Shown here: in pieces, positions 9,228 through 19,292 of the stretch | Layout: each line of letters begins with the position of its first letter | How positions within the stretch are numbered: position 1 is the stretch's first letter | Assembly: GCA_905221605.1 (NCBI GenBank) | Contig: CAJNDS010002146.1 | Coordinates: 1,144,906 to 1,208,905 of the forward strand | Source of the DNA: Symbiodinium natans | Lineage: Eukaryota; Sar; Dinophyceae; Suessiales; Symbiodiniaceae | Direction: 5' to 3' | DNA: 64,000 nt | Position numbers and translations under genes: made by a program | The notes under the pieces: model-generated | Databases searched by the model: none | Told to the model about the DNA's origin: nothing | What the model saw: only the letters and a program-made list of their open reading frames with translations

Positions 9228-9525
9228 CTACCAATGGAAGACATGTGGCACAAGTGACCGTGCGGCACGCAGAGGCTTCTGAGGCTTGTCTTTCCCAGGG
9301 GAGAAGACAACGCTTGCGGCGTGAGGCAGCAATCCATCGTTTGCTGAGCGGAGCAGCTCGCAGAATATTTTGGATCCAAGTTGCGCAACAAAAGCCCGAG
9401 CAGGAGGAAGTCTTCGGAACCAGGTTTTGTCACTAAGGTCAGAACAGAAATCAATCTCCACTTCTTCTTGCCAAGCATGTTGAAGAAGTTTGCTCGAAAG
9501 GTTTCGGAATTTCCAAATTGCCTGG
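9228..9525 (-). pseudogene. Possible gene fragment, unknown protein
   Basis: The 8,945-9,525 stretch is free of telomeric repeats. It has a minus-strand frame with gene-like composition (KFRNLSSKLLQHAWQEEVEI, then a DLSDKTWFRRLPPARAFVAQ segment). A second minus frame over the same DNA is also open, so the correct frame is uncertain. No start, splice partner or domain is recognised. It is probably an isolated exon or a decayed copy of a dispersed gene. Confidence 0.25.
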
Positions 9526-10377
9526 GGTTTAGGGTTTAGTGTAGCATACTCGTAGGTTCCCTCAAGTAGGGCCCTTTTGGGGGGGGTTCCTCTCTTGGCA
9601 TGCGTTGGGGTGTAGGGCTTTAGGATCCTCCCTGGGTCCACTTCCATAGCTTTGGTATCGAACCGGGTACCCCAAACCTTACGTACCTAAACCCTCAGCC
9701 CTAAACCCTAGCCCTAGCCTTAAACTCTAAACCCTAAACCCTAAACTCTAAACCCTAAGTGGTTCGGAAGGCTCCGGGCTTATAAACCCTCAGCCCTTAC
9801 CGCTTGAAAAGCCACAACCCTACATACCCTTGCATCGGTGTTGAACCTAGTTCCAAAATCGCACTATAACTGGACCCTGTGGGATATGTACCCAAGGGTC
9901 CCGTTTTGGGCTTGGGATCCTGCGTTTAGGTGTAAGGTTTGGTGTTTGGGGTATAGGGCTAAGGGTTGCTTAGGAACTAGAATTCAAGGTCCCAATCTGG
10001 GATTCCCACAATGTAACACGGAGCCCTCAATTTCAGCTACCTGAAAGGCACCTTGGTTTGGAACACCCCCCCCCCCCCCCAGCCACCCAAGTACACCTTT
10101 TTTATGCAGGTATTGGTCAGAGTCATTGTGCTTGTGCAACTTGAAGCTTAGTACGCCGTCGAACCCAAAATGCTTAAACCCTCAGAACTATTCGTCCCAA
10201 AAACCTATAGACGCCAAAGTTCTCGCATCTACAGCAAACCTCCTGAACCCTCTAAGAATTATAGGGTTGGGGGCTTAGGTCTAGGGATAAACCCCTAAAA
10301 TCAGAATCCCCTAAGCCCTAAACCCCTAATCTAAGCCCGAAACTCCTAACGACATTTGCCACAGAAAAAAACCATTT
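9526..10377. other. Low-copy spacer with degenerate CCCTAAA
   Basis: Degenerate CCCTAAA units (9690-9760) and a poly-C run (10,066-10,080) lie in low-copy sequence. No gene is supported. Confidence 0.55.
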
Positions 10378-10514
10378 GTAGATGTGGGTCTTTCCCAAAA
10401 TAAGGGTACGCCCTTTAAAACCCCAAATATAGAATAGAACCCCCTTCAAGAGACCCCCCCCCCCCCAAAAAAAAAAAAAAAAGTACCCATATTTTTCGGA
10501 AACCCCCATATCCG
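10378..10514 (-). mobile_element. Inverted-repeat element family E, diverged copy
   Basis: It carries the CCCAAAATAAGGGTA and TTTTTCGGAAACCCCCATAT boxes of family E in reverse orientation. It is expanded internally by a poly-C run followed by about 16 A (near 10,455-10,482). Confidence 0.5.
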
Positions 10515-10779
10515 GGCTTTTCTTCCGCAAACCCATTCAAAGCCCGATGAACCGGAAAAAACCTTCGGCCAAATAACCCTTTGCACCCTAGAACCCCTTC
10601 AACCCTACGTCCTATAAGCTTATAACCCTGAACCCCATTGCCTTATCACCATAAAGCCTGCAGCCGCAAATCCAATAACCCTAGAATGCTAAACCCTGCA
10701 AGTAACCTTTAACCCCGTAACTCTGCAACCCTTGCAACCCTCAACCCTGTACCTTGCACCTTGAATGTTAGCACCTATT
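10515..10779. other. Low-copy spacer
   Basis: C/A-rich sequence with scattered AACCCT words that look like heavily decayed telomeric units. No gene is seen. Confidence 0.5.
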
Positions 10780-10887
10780 TTGGGATGTTCCCCCTTTATA
10801 CTAACAGTCCTTAGCAGGGTTTATAATAGGCAGGGGGAGGGGGTACTATCATCCTTATGAAGGACTAGTATAAGGGGGACATCCCAA
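10780..10887. mobile_element. Hairpin element with about 30-bp inverted arms
   Basis: The left arm at 10,780-10,813 (TTGGGATGTTCCCCCTTTAT, then ACTAACAGTCCTTA) is complementary to the right arm at 10,858-10,887 (GAAGGACTAG, then TATAAGGGGGACATCCCAA). The loop is about 45 bp and includes a G-rich stretch. The near-complete complementarity and lack of coding sequence are MITE-like or foldback-like. A related GGGAACATCCCAACATAAAC word is near 16,098. Confidence 0.7.
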
Positions 10888-10987
10888 CCTAAATTCTGAG
10901 TCTTAAATCCGAATTCTGAAATACTGAAACTTAAAATCTAAATTCTGAGTCTTAAATTCCCTACACCCTAAACCCTGTACCCTATAC

Positions 10988-11122
10988 CCTGCATTTTCAA
11001 ACCTAAAGCCTGAACCCTAAACCCTAAACCCTAAACTCTACAGCGTTGGATCCCGAGGGGCATCTGCTGTTGCCGCTGTCGCTCCGCAGCTTCGGCGATT
11101 TGCCGAGCAAGCACCTGGATTT
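10988..11122. repeat. Degenerate CCCTAAA and CTG-rich islet
   Basis: A short run of CCCTAAA-like units (11,010-11,038) is followed by a CTGCTGTTGCCGCTG tract (11,063-11,078). Confidence 0.6.
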
Positions 11123-11285
11123 TAGGGTTTAGGGCTTAGGGTTAGGGTTTAGGGTTTAGGGTTTAGGGTTTAGGGTTTAGGGTTTAGGGTTTAGGGTTTA
11201 GGGTTTAGGGTTTAGGGTTTAGGGTTGAGGGTTTAGGGTTCAGGGTTTAGGGCTCAGGGCTTAGGGTTTCAGTTTAGGGTTTATA
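11123..11285. repeat. Interstitial TTTAGGG block
   Basis: About 20 TTTAGGG units become degenerate after 11,225 (TTGAGGG, TTCAGGG, GCTCAGGG). Confidence 0.9.
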
Positions 11286-11670
11286 AGCTTAGGGTTAAGG
11301 GTTCAGGCTTTAGGGTAAACAGGCTGGCCCTTAAAGCCCTGTAAAACATATTCCTAAATACAGTCCTCTTAAACTTAAACTCCCTGAAGGAAAATACAAG
11401 ATGTCCCAAGGGGCTTCCGAGTTCGGGCATCAGTTTACAGTTGGGGGCCTGCTGGGGTTCAAGGGTTTCGAAAAACAACCCTAAACCCTGAACCCTAGAC
11501 CCTATACCCTAAACCCTAAACCCTAAACCCTACTGATAGGCGCACGAAGAAAACATGTGAAGTTTAAACATCTGGGGCTCTACTCGGGTGCCTAGGGGTT
11601 GACAAGGGCGTTTGTGCGGTTTCGGGCTTTGGCTACAGGGTTTGGGGTTGGAGGTTTGGGGTCTCTGGTT
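11286..11670. other. Low-copy spacer with CCCTAAA block at 11,478-11,532
   Basis: Low-copy sequence on both sides of about seven CCCTAAA units. Small frames on the minus strand have no recognisable content. Confidence 0.55.
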
Positions 11671-11756
11671 TATATTGTTAGGGTACCCTTGATATGAGGG
11701 AATCCTTCTATTTGGGGGTCTATTTAAGGGTCCCTGATTTTCGTAAACCTCCATAT
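11671..11756 (+). mobile_element. Inverted-repeat element family E, uninterrupted copy
   Basis: It contains GGGTACCCTTGATATGAGGG, CTTCTATTTGGGGGTCTA and GATTTTCGTAAACCTCCATAT in family E order. The TATTTGGGGGTCTA box is intact here, which makes this copy a reference for the empty site of the 7154-7228 insertion. Confidence 0.6.
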
Positions 11757-12540
11757 CCGTGAGATGGGATTTCATGAAGTTTGAAAGGTTAGGGTGGGAG
11801 GTTTGGGGCTCTAGGCTATTGGGGCAGGGCCCCGGCGTGCTGCGGGGGTCGGAGCTTTTGGGACAGGTGAACCTATCTGCCCTTCACCATAATCCTGTAG
11901 ACCCCAACAAGCTCATATTAGAAGCAGGGTATATATTTCTTGTACCCCCAAAAGGACACCAGGTATATACACTCACCAATATTAAAAAGGAACCTTATAT
12001 ACACTCACCAAAAACAGGAGAAAAAAAAAAAACCTACTTCATATCACCCCAGGCCCTCGGGTTTAGGGTTTAGGGTTAGTCGACCCAAATCCTCTCTAGC
12101 ACTGTGGGCCCTAAGACTCGTACGACCCTCAACCCTAAGGGCCTAAACCCCGAAACGCCTCAACCCCTAAAGCCTTGGCGAACACAAAGCGCACAAAATC
12201 CATCCAATGTAAACCTCGATACCTAAAACACCCTAATAAACCCTAAACCCGAAACCCTAAACCCTAAACCCTACACCGTAAATTGATTCCGGGACCATCC
12301 TCTGTAGGGAAAGACGATGGCGCTTGTGATCTTCAAGGCGACTACAGTCTGTGGGTTTGGGGTTTAGGGTTTAGGCCCCCTCGTGATTCTAGGCTTGCGG
12401 CACGTTTCGTGCCGGTTGTTTTTCCTAAACCCTGGCTTCCTAGGGTTTAGCTTTGGGTTGAGGGATTGCATTGAGGGTTTAGGGGGGTGTTCTGGTCGGC
12501 CGGTGCCGAGAGCGCCGTCGCCAACTTTCAGGGTAAGGTT
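11757..12540. other. Low-copy spacer with a dispersed repeat copy
   Basis: It holds the second copy of the GGACACCA / TATACACTCACC repeat (11,955-12,010), a 10-A run (near 12,023) and small telomeric traces (12,060-12,078, 12,237-12,272, 12,355-12,375). No gene is supported. Confidence 0.5.
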
Positions 12541-12672
12541 TAGGGTTTAGGGGTTTAGGGGTTTAGGGGTTTAGGGGTTTAGGGGTTTAGGGGTTTAGGG
12601 GTTTAGGGGTTTAGGGGTTTAGGGGTTTAGGGTTTAGAGTTTAGGGTTGAGGGCTTTGAGGGTTTAGGGTCG
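12541..12672. repeat. TTTAGGGG octamer array
   Basis: About 11 copies of TTTAGGGG end in TTTAGGG and TTGAGGG variants. It is the same octamer variant as 1858-2100. Confidence 0.9.
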
Positions 12673-12805
12673 AAAAGCACGCGAGTGCGCTGCTCCAACG
12701 GATGTAAGTCATCTCAGAATCATTTCCCGTGAGATGCTTCAGACCATACCTAAAGGCCCCCCAGAGACACTTGAAGATGTATAAGGGACCCATACCCTAG
12801 GATAG

Positions 12806-12907
12806 TAGCCCAGTAACCATATCATAATAAGGGTGCCCCTTTCTTGGTTGGTTACTTTTCAGGAAACCGAAAACCAAAACAAAGGGTAAAGAGTACCACT
12901 GGGCTGC
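12806..12907. mobile_element. Hairpin element family H4, copy 1
   Basis: It starts TAGCCCAGTAACCATATCAT and ends GTACCACTGGGCTGCCA. The ends pair, and an inner stem pairs CCTTTCTTGGTT with AACCAAAACAAAGG. The copy at 15,340-15,442 has the same ends and spacing, but a different inner stem sequence that still pairs. Confidence 0.62.
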
Positions 12908-13758
12908 CAAGTAACCTAGGCTATGGGCCCTTGAACTATAGTTAGTGTAGTAGGGTCAAGGGACTTAGGAGGGAGGGACCCTTTTCAGGGACCTTGGGAA
13001 TTCTTTAAGGGGTTATTTGGGGGGCTACTTAGGTATATAGGGGACTATATAAGGTATATATAGGGGTGTTAGGGGATTAAGACTAAGGGTCCGGGTCCCT
13101 CCTTACACCCCTTAATAGGGGCACCGAGAAAAGCCCGACAACCCTTTTAGCCCTAAAACGGCTATAATGTAGGGGCCACAATATATAATCATAAAAGGGT
13201 TTTGGGAGTTCTTATATAGAAAAACAACAAAGGGACCATCTGCGAATGCTATTAGGAATTATTCCGACCCCGATATTGGGGTCTAAGCTCTGAGCCGCCA
13301 TAAGCCCAGATGAAGTCTGAAAACCTACCTCTAGCTTCCTTATAAGGACTAAATGAACCGCAAAAGGGTTTATGGTTCATGTTACTCAACTAGGGGTTAT
13401 AGCAATATGGAGCATATGGCCCCAATTTCAAGGTTCATTTGGTCCTGAAGGTTCCATCTCTCTCTCTCTCTCTCTCTGCATGCGCGGCACTTGCTGCGCT
13501 GCCGAAGCATTGTAGCCCGCTCCTGTGGTGTCGGGGGTTTTACTTATTCGGGCGCATGTGGACGGAGCCAGGGCCCGACCAGGGTGTAGGCGAAAAATAT
13601 CAGGGTCCTGGTGTCTCTGTCCTGCTGGACTTGTGCTTCGCACGCCAGAGTTATCGGCCCTAGAATCCCTTACCCTATGTGTCGACAGCAAGCAACCCGA
13701 GGCATCCCAGATTGGAGCGGAACACAGGAATCACGGCTCCAAACTTCCTTGGCTGAGC
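12908..13758. other. Low-copy spacer with (CT)n tract
   Basis: AT-rich TATATAGGGG words (12,990-13,080) resemble the interior of family M. A short (CT)n tract is at 13,458-13,477. The overlapping frames at 13,428-13,691 lack consistent protein-like features on either strand. No gene is supported. Confidence 0.5.
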
Positions 13759-13907
13759 GGGAGGGGGGAGGGGGCGGGGTGGGCAGGGAGGGGGGGGAGG
13801 GCAGGGGCAGGGGCATGGGGAGGGGAGGGGCATGGGGAGGGGGAGGGGGAGGGGGAGGGGGGTGGAGGGGGAGGGGCGGGGGGGGGGTGGGGCGGGGGGT
13901 GGGGGAG
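13759..13907. repeat. G-rich GGGGA/GGGGC minisatellite
   Basis: About 150 bp of short GGGGAG, GGGGCA and GGGGTG units, almost free of pyrimidine except isolated T and C. Frames read as glycine-rich or proline-rich strings and are not coding. G-quadruplex formation is plausible. Confidence 0.85.
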
Positions 13908-15339
13908 AAACTCAGAAAAGACTTTCAATAAATCAGGGGGGACAACCAGAAGACAACAACAAACTACACGAACAAGTCAAACAAAAACTAACTCGAGCAG
14001 CGACATTAGCACACAGTTTCAGAGACACCATACAGGGCATGCGAGCAAAACATAGTACATCCGACAAGCAGGAGGCAGACACAGAAGGCAGGCAGCCGCA
14101 TGGAAAATCACCAGGTAGGGCTTAGGGTTTATAGGGTATACGTAGGGGTTAGGGTTTAGGGTATAGGGTTTAGGGTTTGGGGTTTAGGGTTTAGGAAGAA
14201 GCAAGGAGGCGTTTAGCCCTCAGACCGTCAAGGTGGCTAGAGTTGAGGTGTCAGATCATCCCGAAAGGAAGCCGCAAACGCCCCTGTAGGGTTTAGGGTT
14301 TAGGGTTTACGGTTTAGGGTTTAGGGTTAGGACCCTAGACCCTAAACCCTATAGCCTTAAAGCCCTAAACCCTCATCCTCCTCTGGTGAATTGAAAACAC
14401 TTAAAAAGAGTCGCACGTGAGGTCTCAGGACTGTGTCACACCCTCGCACCCGCAGCCCTAACCTGGGATGCACAGCAGGACCCTTACAAAGCCCCAAACC
14501 CGCAGCCCTGAAACAAGTAATATACGCATTCGTATATATGTATATGTATATGTATATATATATACATGTATGCATGTATAGATGCTTCATAATTACATGT
14601 GAAAATAACATATGAAAAAATATGAGTGAATCAATAGTAAGAAACACCCCGAAACCTCTGGAGCCCTCTGTAGCCCTGTGGCCTGGAAGGGGCTGTCCCG
14701 AGGCAAGTGCTGCCAGAGCCTGCGACGCGTGTGTAGGGTTTAGGGTTCAGGGATCAGGGATTAGGGTTTAGGGTTTAGGGTTTAGGGATTCGAGTCTAGT
14801 AGGATTTTTGGTCTTGGGGCCGGATCGGCTTGTGGGGTTGGGGTTCTGTGCTTATGGGGCTTAGGCCTTTGTGGCCGTTATTGGGCGCCGTCGCGAAGTA
14901 GCGCTTTTCGTGCTTAGGATTTATTCTTGAGGTTTTTAGAGGTCTCGTAGGCAATCGAGGGTTCAGCATGTTCACTAGGGTTTGGGAGGGTTCTTAGAGG
15001 GGTGGAAGCTGAAAGTGGGGGAGGGAAGCAGGGAGTTGAAAGGTCGGGGCTGGCTTTTAGGGTCTTGGAGTTTAGGCCTCCTTGACCCTATACCCTAAAC
15101 CCTAAACCCTAAACCCTAAGCCCTAAACTGGCTCCTTGACCCTAAACCCTAAACCCTTCTTTCTCAACAGATACATGGATACATAGTTGGCTAGATCAGC
15201 AGAGCGAATGGCAGGATGCATGCTTCGCCACTTATCATCCGTAGGCGAACTCTCTCGACAGGTCCTCAGGAGTGTAGAGGTTTAGGGTTTAGGGTTTTGG
15301 GTTTGGGGTTTAGGGTTTGGGGTTGGGGTTTAGCCTTGG
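13908..15339. other. Spacer with small telomeric blocks and AT microsatellite
   Basis: TTTAGGG traces lie at 14,118-14,195, 14,286-14,330, 14,733-14,790 and 15,278-15,332; CCCTAAA traces at 15,088-15,155; a TATATG microsatellite at 14,533-14,578. Low-copy sequence between them has no convincing exon. Confidence 0.55.
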
Positions 15340-15442
15340 TAGCCTAGTAACCATATCATAATACTGCTGCCCTTTTGGGATGGGTTGCTTCATGCGGGAA
15401 CCTTGAATCCCAAAAGAGGGCAAACGGGTACCGCTGGGCTAC
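15340..15442. mobile_element. Hairpin element family H4, copy 2
   Basis: Ends TAGCCTAGTAACCATATCAT and GGTACCGCTGGGCTA pair. The inner stem pairs GCCCTTTTGGGAT with ATCCCAAAAGAGGGC. It aligns end to end with 12,806-12,907, while the inner stem differs in sequence but keeps pairing. Confidence 0.65.
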
Positions 15443-15547
15443 GAAGAGCCTCTTAAGAAGTCCTCGGACCTTCCCCTATACTACGATAAAACCCGATTAA
15501 GGTATACGAAGCATAAACCCTAAAAGGGTTTAGGGCCGCAAAGTACA

Positions 15548-15660
15548 GGGGTTCTTAAGGGAGGGGGGCTCAAGAGGGGTATCAATACTTCCCACTACTC
15601 CGTGAGGCTCCCTAAGCTTCTGTAAGGTTCCCCCATGAACCCCCCTCCCTTAAGAACCCT
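15548..15660. mobile_element. Hairpin element family H2, complete copy
   Basis: The left arm is GGGGTTCTTAAGGGAGGGGG plus GCTCA (15,548-15,572). The right arm at 15,636-15,660 is its near-perfect complement. The interior includes GAGGCTCCCTAAGCTTCTG, shared in reverse with the copy at 23,838-23,935. Confidence 0.7.
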
Positions 15661-15680
15661 ATAACGTAGTACCCCGTATT

Positions 15681-15799
15681 ATGATCCCTCTCTCTCTCTC
15701 TCTCCCTCTCTCCCTCTCTCCCTCTCTCCCTCTCTCCCTCTCTCCCTCTCTCCCTCTCTCTCTCTCTCTCTCCCTCTCTCTCCCTCTCTCTCTCTCTCT
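15681..15799. repeat. (CT)n / CTCTCCCT microsatellite
   Basis: A pyrimidine microsatellite of CT and CTCC units, about 119 bp. Arg-Glu and Ser-Leu frames across it are artefacts of the repeat. Confidence 0.92.
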
Positions 15800-15829
15800 C
15801 CGCAGAAGGCGCGAGTCCGAGTCGCCCGA

Positions 15830-16077
15830 CCAGAGGCCAAGTCCTGAGAAAATCCTGGGTGTGGGACCGCCAACTTCAGGACGATGTAGGCCCACAGTGC
15901 CTCGAGCCTGTCCCAGAAGACGGATGACTTCAAAACGTCCACAAACCCCTTGCGGGGAAAGTGGCCTTCTTTCGGCCGCACCTTCTGGATATGCCAGAGC
16001 AATTCAGCTTTTGCACAATGCCTCCTCTAGCTTATCCCAAAATACGGTTGACGCTAGAACATCGACAAAAGCCCCTT
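15830..16077 (-). pseudogene. Fragment with tandem peptide repeat (VDVL..VFWD type)
   Basis: Read on the minus strand, 16,077-16,020 encodes GAFVDVLASTVFWDKLEEAL, and 15,951-15,895 encodes GFVDVLKSSVFWDRLEALW. The two are about 120 bp (40 codons) apart. The DNA units are clearly homologous but diverged mostly at synonymous-looking positions, which suggests a once-coding tandem repeat. A stop follows the upstream unit (EEALCKS then TGA), so this is a broken gene or two exons with an intron between. No family name can be given. Confidence 0.4.
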
Positions 16078-16267
16078 AAAGGACTGTTCGTATAAACGGG
16101 AACATCCCAACATAAACCACATAAACCTGAAAAGGGTTTGGGGCCCCGAGGCAGGGCCTGGGGCTGAAAAGCAATCAACTATGGGTTTCCCTTCTACCCC
16201 CCTCTATACTTCCGCTCCAGGTTCCCTGAAAACCCTTAACTAGGCTTCATGGTCCCTAAATAGCCTT
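16078..16267. other. Low-copy spacer
   Basis: It contains a GGGAACATCCCAACATAAAC word related to the 10.8-kb hairpin arm. Otherwise nothing is recognised. Confidence 0.5.
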
Positions 16268-16607
16268 AACACTAAACCCTAAATCCTAAACCCTAAATCC
16301 TAAATCCTAAATCCTAAACCCTAAACCCTAAACCCTAAACCCTAAACCTAGCCCTAAACCCTAAACCCTAAAGCCGAAAGCCTAAGGCCTAAAGCCTAAA
16401 CCCTAAACCGCCGGCCCTCGGTAAACCGCCACCTGCGGGTCCCGGCTGATGAGGGAAAGCTGCTGTTGCAACAGCTGTTGCTGTTGCTGCTGGCCTCTTG
16501 GGTTTAGGGTTTAGGGTTTAGGGTTTAGGGTTTAGGGTTTAGGGTTTAGGGTTTAGGGTTTAGGGTTTAGGGTTTAGGGTTTAGGGTTTAGGGTTTAGGG
16601 TTTAGGG
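16268..16607. repeat. Converging CCCTAAA and TTTAGGG blocks with CTG islet between
   Basis: CCCTAAA/CCTAAAT units (16,268-16,410) and about 15 TTTAGGG units (16,500-16,607) face each other across about 90 bp containing a CTGCTGTTGCAACAGCTGTT islet. Confidence 0.88.
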
Positions 16608-16922
16608 ACTCCTTGAAAGACCCCTAAATACCCAGAAGTACCCTACAATGTCAAGGGCCACACGCCCTTGGGGCTTCGGTGCTTCGTAGCGTAGAAGCTG
16701 TCTGAACCCAACACCGTTTGAGGGCTGGTTGCTTGAAGGTGTACCCTAAACCTACAGACCCTCTAGACCCTGTAGGTCTTGGCAGCTACTTCAGTTGCGT
16801 GCTGGGGGCTTAGCTACGGCTGGACACACCTGCTACTTCTTCCTACGAAGCCTCGAGGGAACAAAGCCTGCACTCGACACTCCTAGGTGGTCCTCCGAAA
16901 TTCGGGTTATTTGTTCGGTGTA
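16608..16922. other. Low-copy spacer
   Basis: Mixed sequence; no exon, inverted repeat or microsatellite stands out. Confidence 0.5.
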
Positions 16923-17027
16923 GTAAACCCTAAAAAACCCTAAACCCTAAACCCTAAACCCTAAACCCTAAACCCTAAACCCTAAACCCTAAACCCTAAA
17001 CCCTAAACCCTAAACCCTAAACCCCAA
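16923..17027. repeat. Interstitial CCCTAAA block
   Basis: About 14 CCCTAAA units with almost no variants. Confidence 0.92.
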
Positions 17028-17139
17028 CAAAAGTAGATGCTCTACAACATGGACTGAGCTTTCATGGGACCCGGTTTTCAGAAATGGCTCATCTGAGGAC
17101 CACAGCGAGGGCCCTCTGCTTCCAGCGGCTGAAAGCAGA

Positions 17140-17250
17140 AGGGTTCAGGGTTTAGGGTTTAGGGTTTAGGGTTCAGGGTTTAGGGCTTAGGGTTTAGGGT
17201 TTAGGGCTTAGGGTTTAGGGTTTAGGGTTTAGGGTTTTGGGTTTAGGGGT
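17140..17250. repeat. Interstitial TTTAGGG block
   Basis: About 15 TTTAGGG units with TTCAGGG and GCTTAGGG variants. Confidence 0.9.
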
Positions 17251-17860
17251 TTTGTAGGGAGTTGGTGTGATACCTAAAGCCCTAATTAAAACCGACACCC
17301 TGAACTAACGGACAACGCCTGTCAAGCGTTTCACTTGGGACTTTGGGCTTTGGGAACACTGCAACCCCAAAAGCACCCGAAACGCTAAACCCCAAACTCA
17401 AAGGCTTCTCCGAACGTCGAATGCCGCCATGGGGCGTTGCTGTTGCTGCTGCTGCCGTTGTTTGGCTGTGGCAGCCTTGGGTACAGGGTTTCGGGTTTAG
17501 GGTTACAATGACAAGTGACAAGTGATGTCTGTCAGACCTTGATAAGATCTTGAACCCTACGCCCCTTATACTTGGAGGTTCATGGTCGCGGCTGGCAGTT
17601 GTACGTAACACTTCGACAAGGCCCACCGGCTGTTGGAAATATAACAAAAATCACGCTGTAGGGTTCAAGGTTAGGGCTTACCAGCTTTAGTCTGCGAGGG
17701 GGGGGGGGGGGGGGGCTACACGGGCTTCAACCAGAAGGTGGCACACTCCCCCGATCCCCTCTCAAGGTACTAAAAGGCATGACTCGGGAGCAGGGTTTGG
17801 TGTTCATGGTCCTCAAGACTCTAACAAAAAAAACAAGGGTTCCGGGTTTGGGGCTTAACC
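17251..17860. other. Low-copy spacer with CTG islet and poly-G run
   Basis: It holds a TTGCTGTTGCTGCTGCTGCC islet (17,437-17,460) and a 16-17-base G run (17,698-17,715). An ACTTGGAGGTTCATGG word at 17,570-17,585 matches the arm of the hairpin at 21,919-22,069. Small frames are not convincing. Confidence 0.5.
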
Positions 17861-17906
17861 ACTTGGAGGTTCATGGCACTTATTTACCAAATAGAACTGT
17901 ACGAAG
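17861..17906 (+). mobile_element. Hairpin element family H3, truncated copy
   Basis: ACTTGGAGGTTCATGGCACT, then TTACCAAATAGAACTGTAC, matches the left half of the complete element at 21,919-22,069. The copy stops at ACTGTACGAAG, exactly where a CCCTAAA block begins. Confidence 0.55.
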
Positions 17907-17956
17907 AACCCTAAACCCTAAACCCTAAACCCTAAACCCTAAACCCTAAACCCTAA
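17907..17956. repeat. CCCTAAA block abutting a truncated element
   Basis: About seven perfect CCCTAAA units replace the right half of a family H3 element. Confidence 0.88.
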
Positions 17957-18730
17957 TAATCACATGAGGACTAACATGTGTCCCAGCCATGACACAGCGA
18001 GGGCCGCTTGCAACTGAGGGTTCGTCGCGCCTGTGCATGGGAGGAGGGCTTTGCAGGTGTAGGGTTTAGGGTTAAAGGGTTATGGGGATATAAGGTTTAG
18101 GGTTTAGGGTTTAGGGTGAGTATCTCTCTCGCAAACCCAAGAAGGAAAATATTTGAAAGGTCCCCAGGGCCTACCTGGAAACAAAGTGCCCACCAGTTAG
18201 GCACCTGGAAAGCCCAGCACAGCAGAGACCGTCGAGTTAAAAAGAACCCCAAGCCCTGCAAAGGGTTTAGGGTTTAGGGTTTCCCTAAACCCTAAACCCT
18301 AAACCCTAAACCCTAAACCCTAAATCCTAAGCCCTACAAACCCTGCATGCTCTGTACACCCAAAACCCTGCAGCAGACCCCGAAACAAGCTCCAGGACAC
18401 CATCTAAACCCCAATCCCTGCACGCCCTGAACAGTCCGGTAAACGCTGTATGCAATGTTCACCCTTTGCACCCTGTACACCCTCAAACCTAAGCCCTATA
18501 CCCTGATACACCCTAAACCCTTAACCCCAAACCCTAAAACCTGAACCCTAAACCCTAAAACCTTAACCCTAAAGGGGCCCTAAACCCTAAACGCAAAAAC
18601 CTATAAAGCACAAACCCCGAACCGCAACTCGCTTCCCGGCCCGTGGCCTGCGTTTCCAGCCAGGAGCGCAGCCTGCAACGCCAACTGCTGCTGGTGCTGC
18701 TGTTGCTGCAGCCTTGGAAGAGGAGGCTTC
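17957..18730. other. Spacer with small telomeric blocks and CTG islet
   Basis: TTTAGGG traces lie at 18,058-18,115 and 18,262-18,280; CCCTAAA at 18,285-18,330; decayed CCCTAAA-like words at 18,480-18,620; a CTGCTGGTGCTGCTGTTGCT islet at 18,686-18,710. No gene is seen. Confidence 0.55.
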
Positions 18731-18746
18731 AGGCTTTAAGGGTTAA

Positions 18747-18925
18747 CGGTTTATAGGGTTTAGGGTTTATAGGGTTTATAGGGTTTATAGGGTTTATAGG
18801 GTTTATAGGGTTTATAGGGTTTATAGGGTTTATAGGGTTTATAGGGTTTATAGGGTTTATAGGGTTTATAGGGTTTATAGGGTTTATAGGGTTTAGGGTT
18901 TATTGGGTTTAGGGTTTATAGGGCT
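18747..18925. repeat. Nonamer telomere variant TTTATAGGG array
   Basis: About 16 uninterrupted copies of TTTATAGGG, a telomere unit carrying a TA insertion, are flanked by plain TTTAGGG. This is the only block of this variant in the window. Confidence 0.92.
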
Positions 18926-19292
18926 TAGAGTTTGGGATAAGGAGTCAAGGGTTACGGGTTTGGGGTTTTAGGGCTTTACAGTGGCAACGAATTCTCAAAT
19001 GCAAAGTGACGGGTACCACGCCATAGACCCTGAATGTCTTTTGGGTGTAGCCGCCTGTCACCATGTGCCGCGCGGAGGGCTTTTAGACTCCTTCAGGGTC
19101 TGGAACCTACCTTTTTTGTAGGTCTTGATAGTAAATTAATAAGCTTGTAGGATTCTGCGGCAGCCCAGCACAAACAGGCCCTGCCACGAATAGATAGGAC
19201 GAGCGAGCGGAGATTTCAGGGTTCAGGGATGATTGATCCCACCTCTTCGCCTAAACCCTCTATCTAACAAACAGGAGCTTAAGGGCCATACT
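18926..19292. other. Low-copy spacer
   Basis: Nothing recognisable; no convincing exon. Confidence 0.5.

Noticed and set aside
12806-12907. tRNA gene (paired ends near TAGCCCAG and CTGGGCTGCCA)
   Set aside because: There is no consistent D-arm, anticodon arm or TTC box, and the length and inner hairpin do not fit a cloverleaf.
15659-16079. Arg-Glu and Ser-Leu repeat proteins
   Set aside because: Direct translation of the CT microsatellite.
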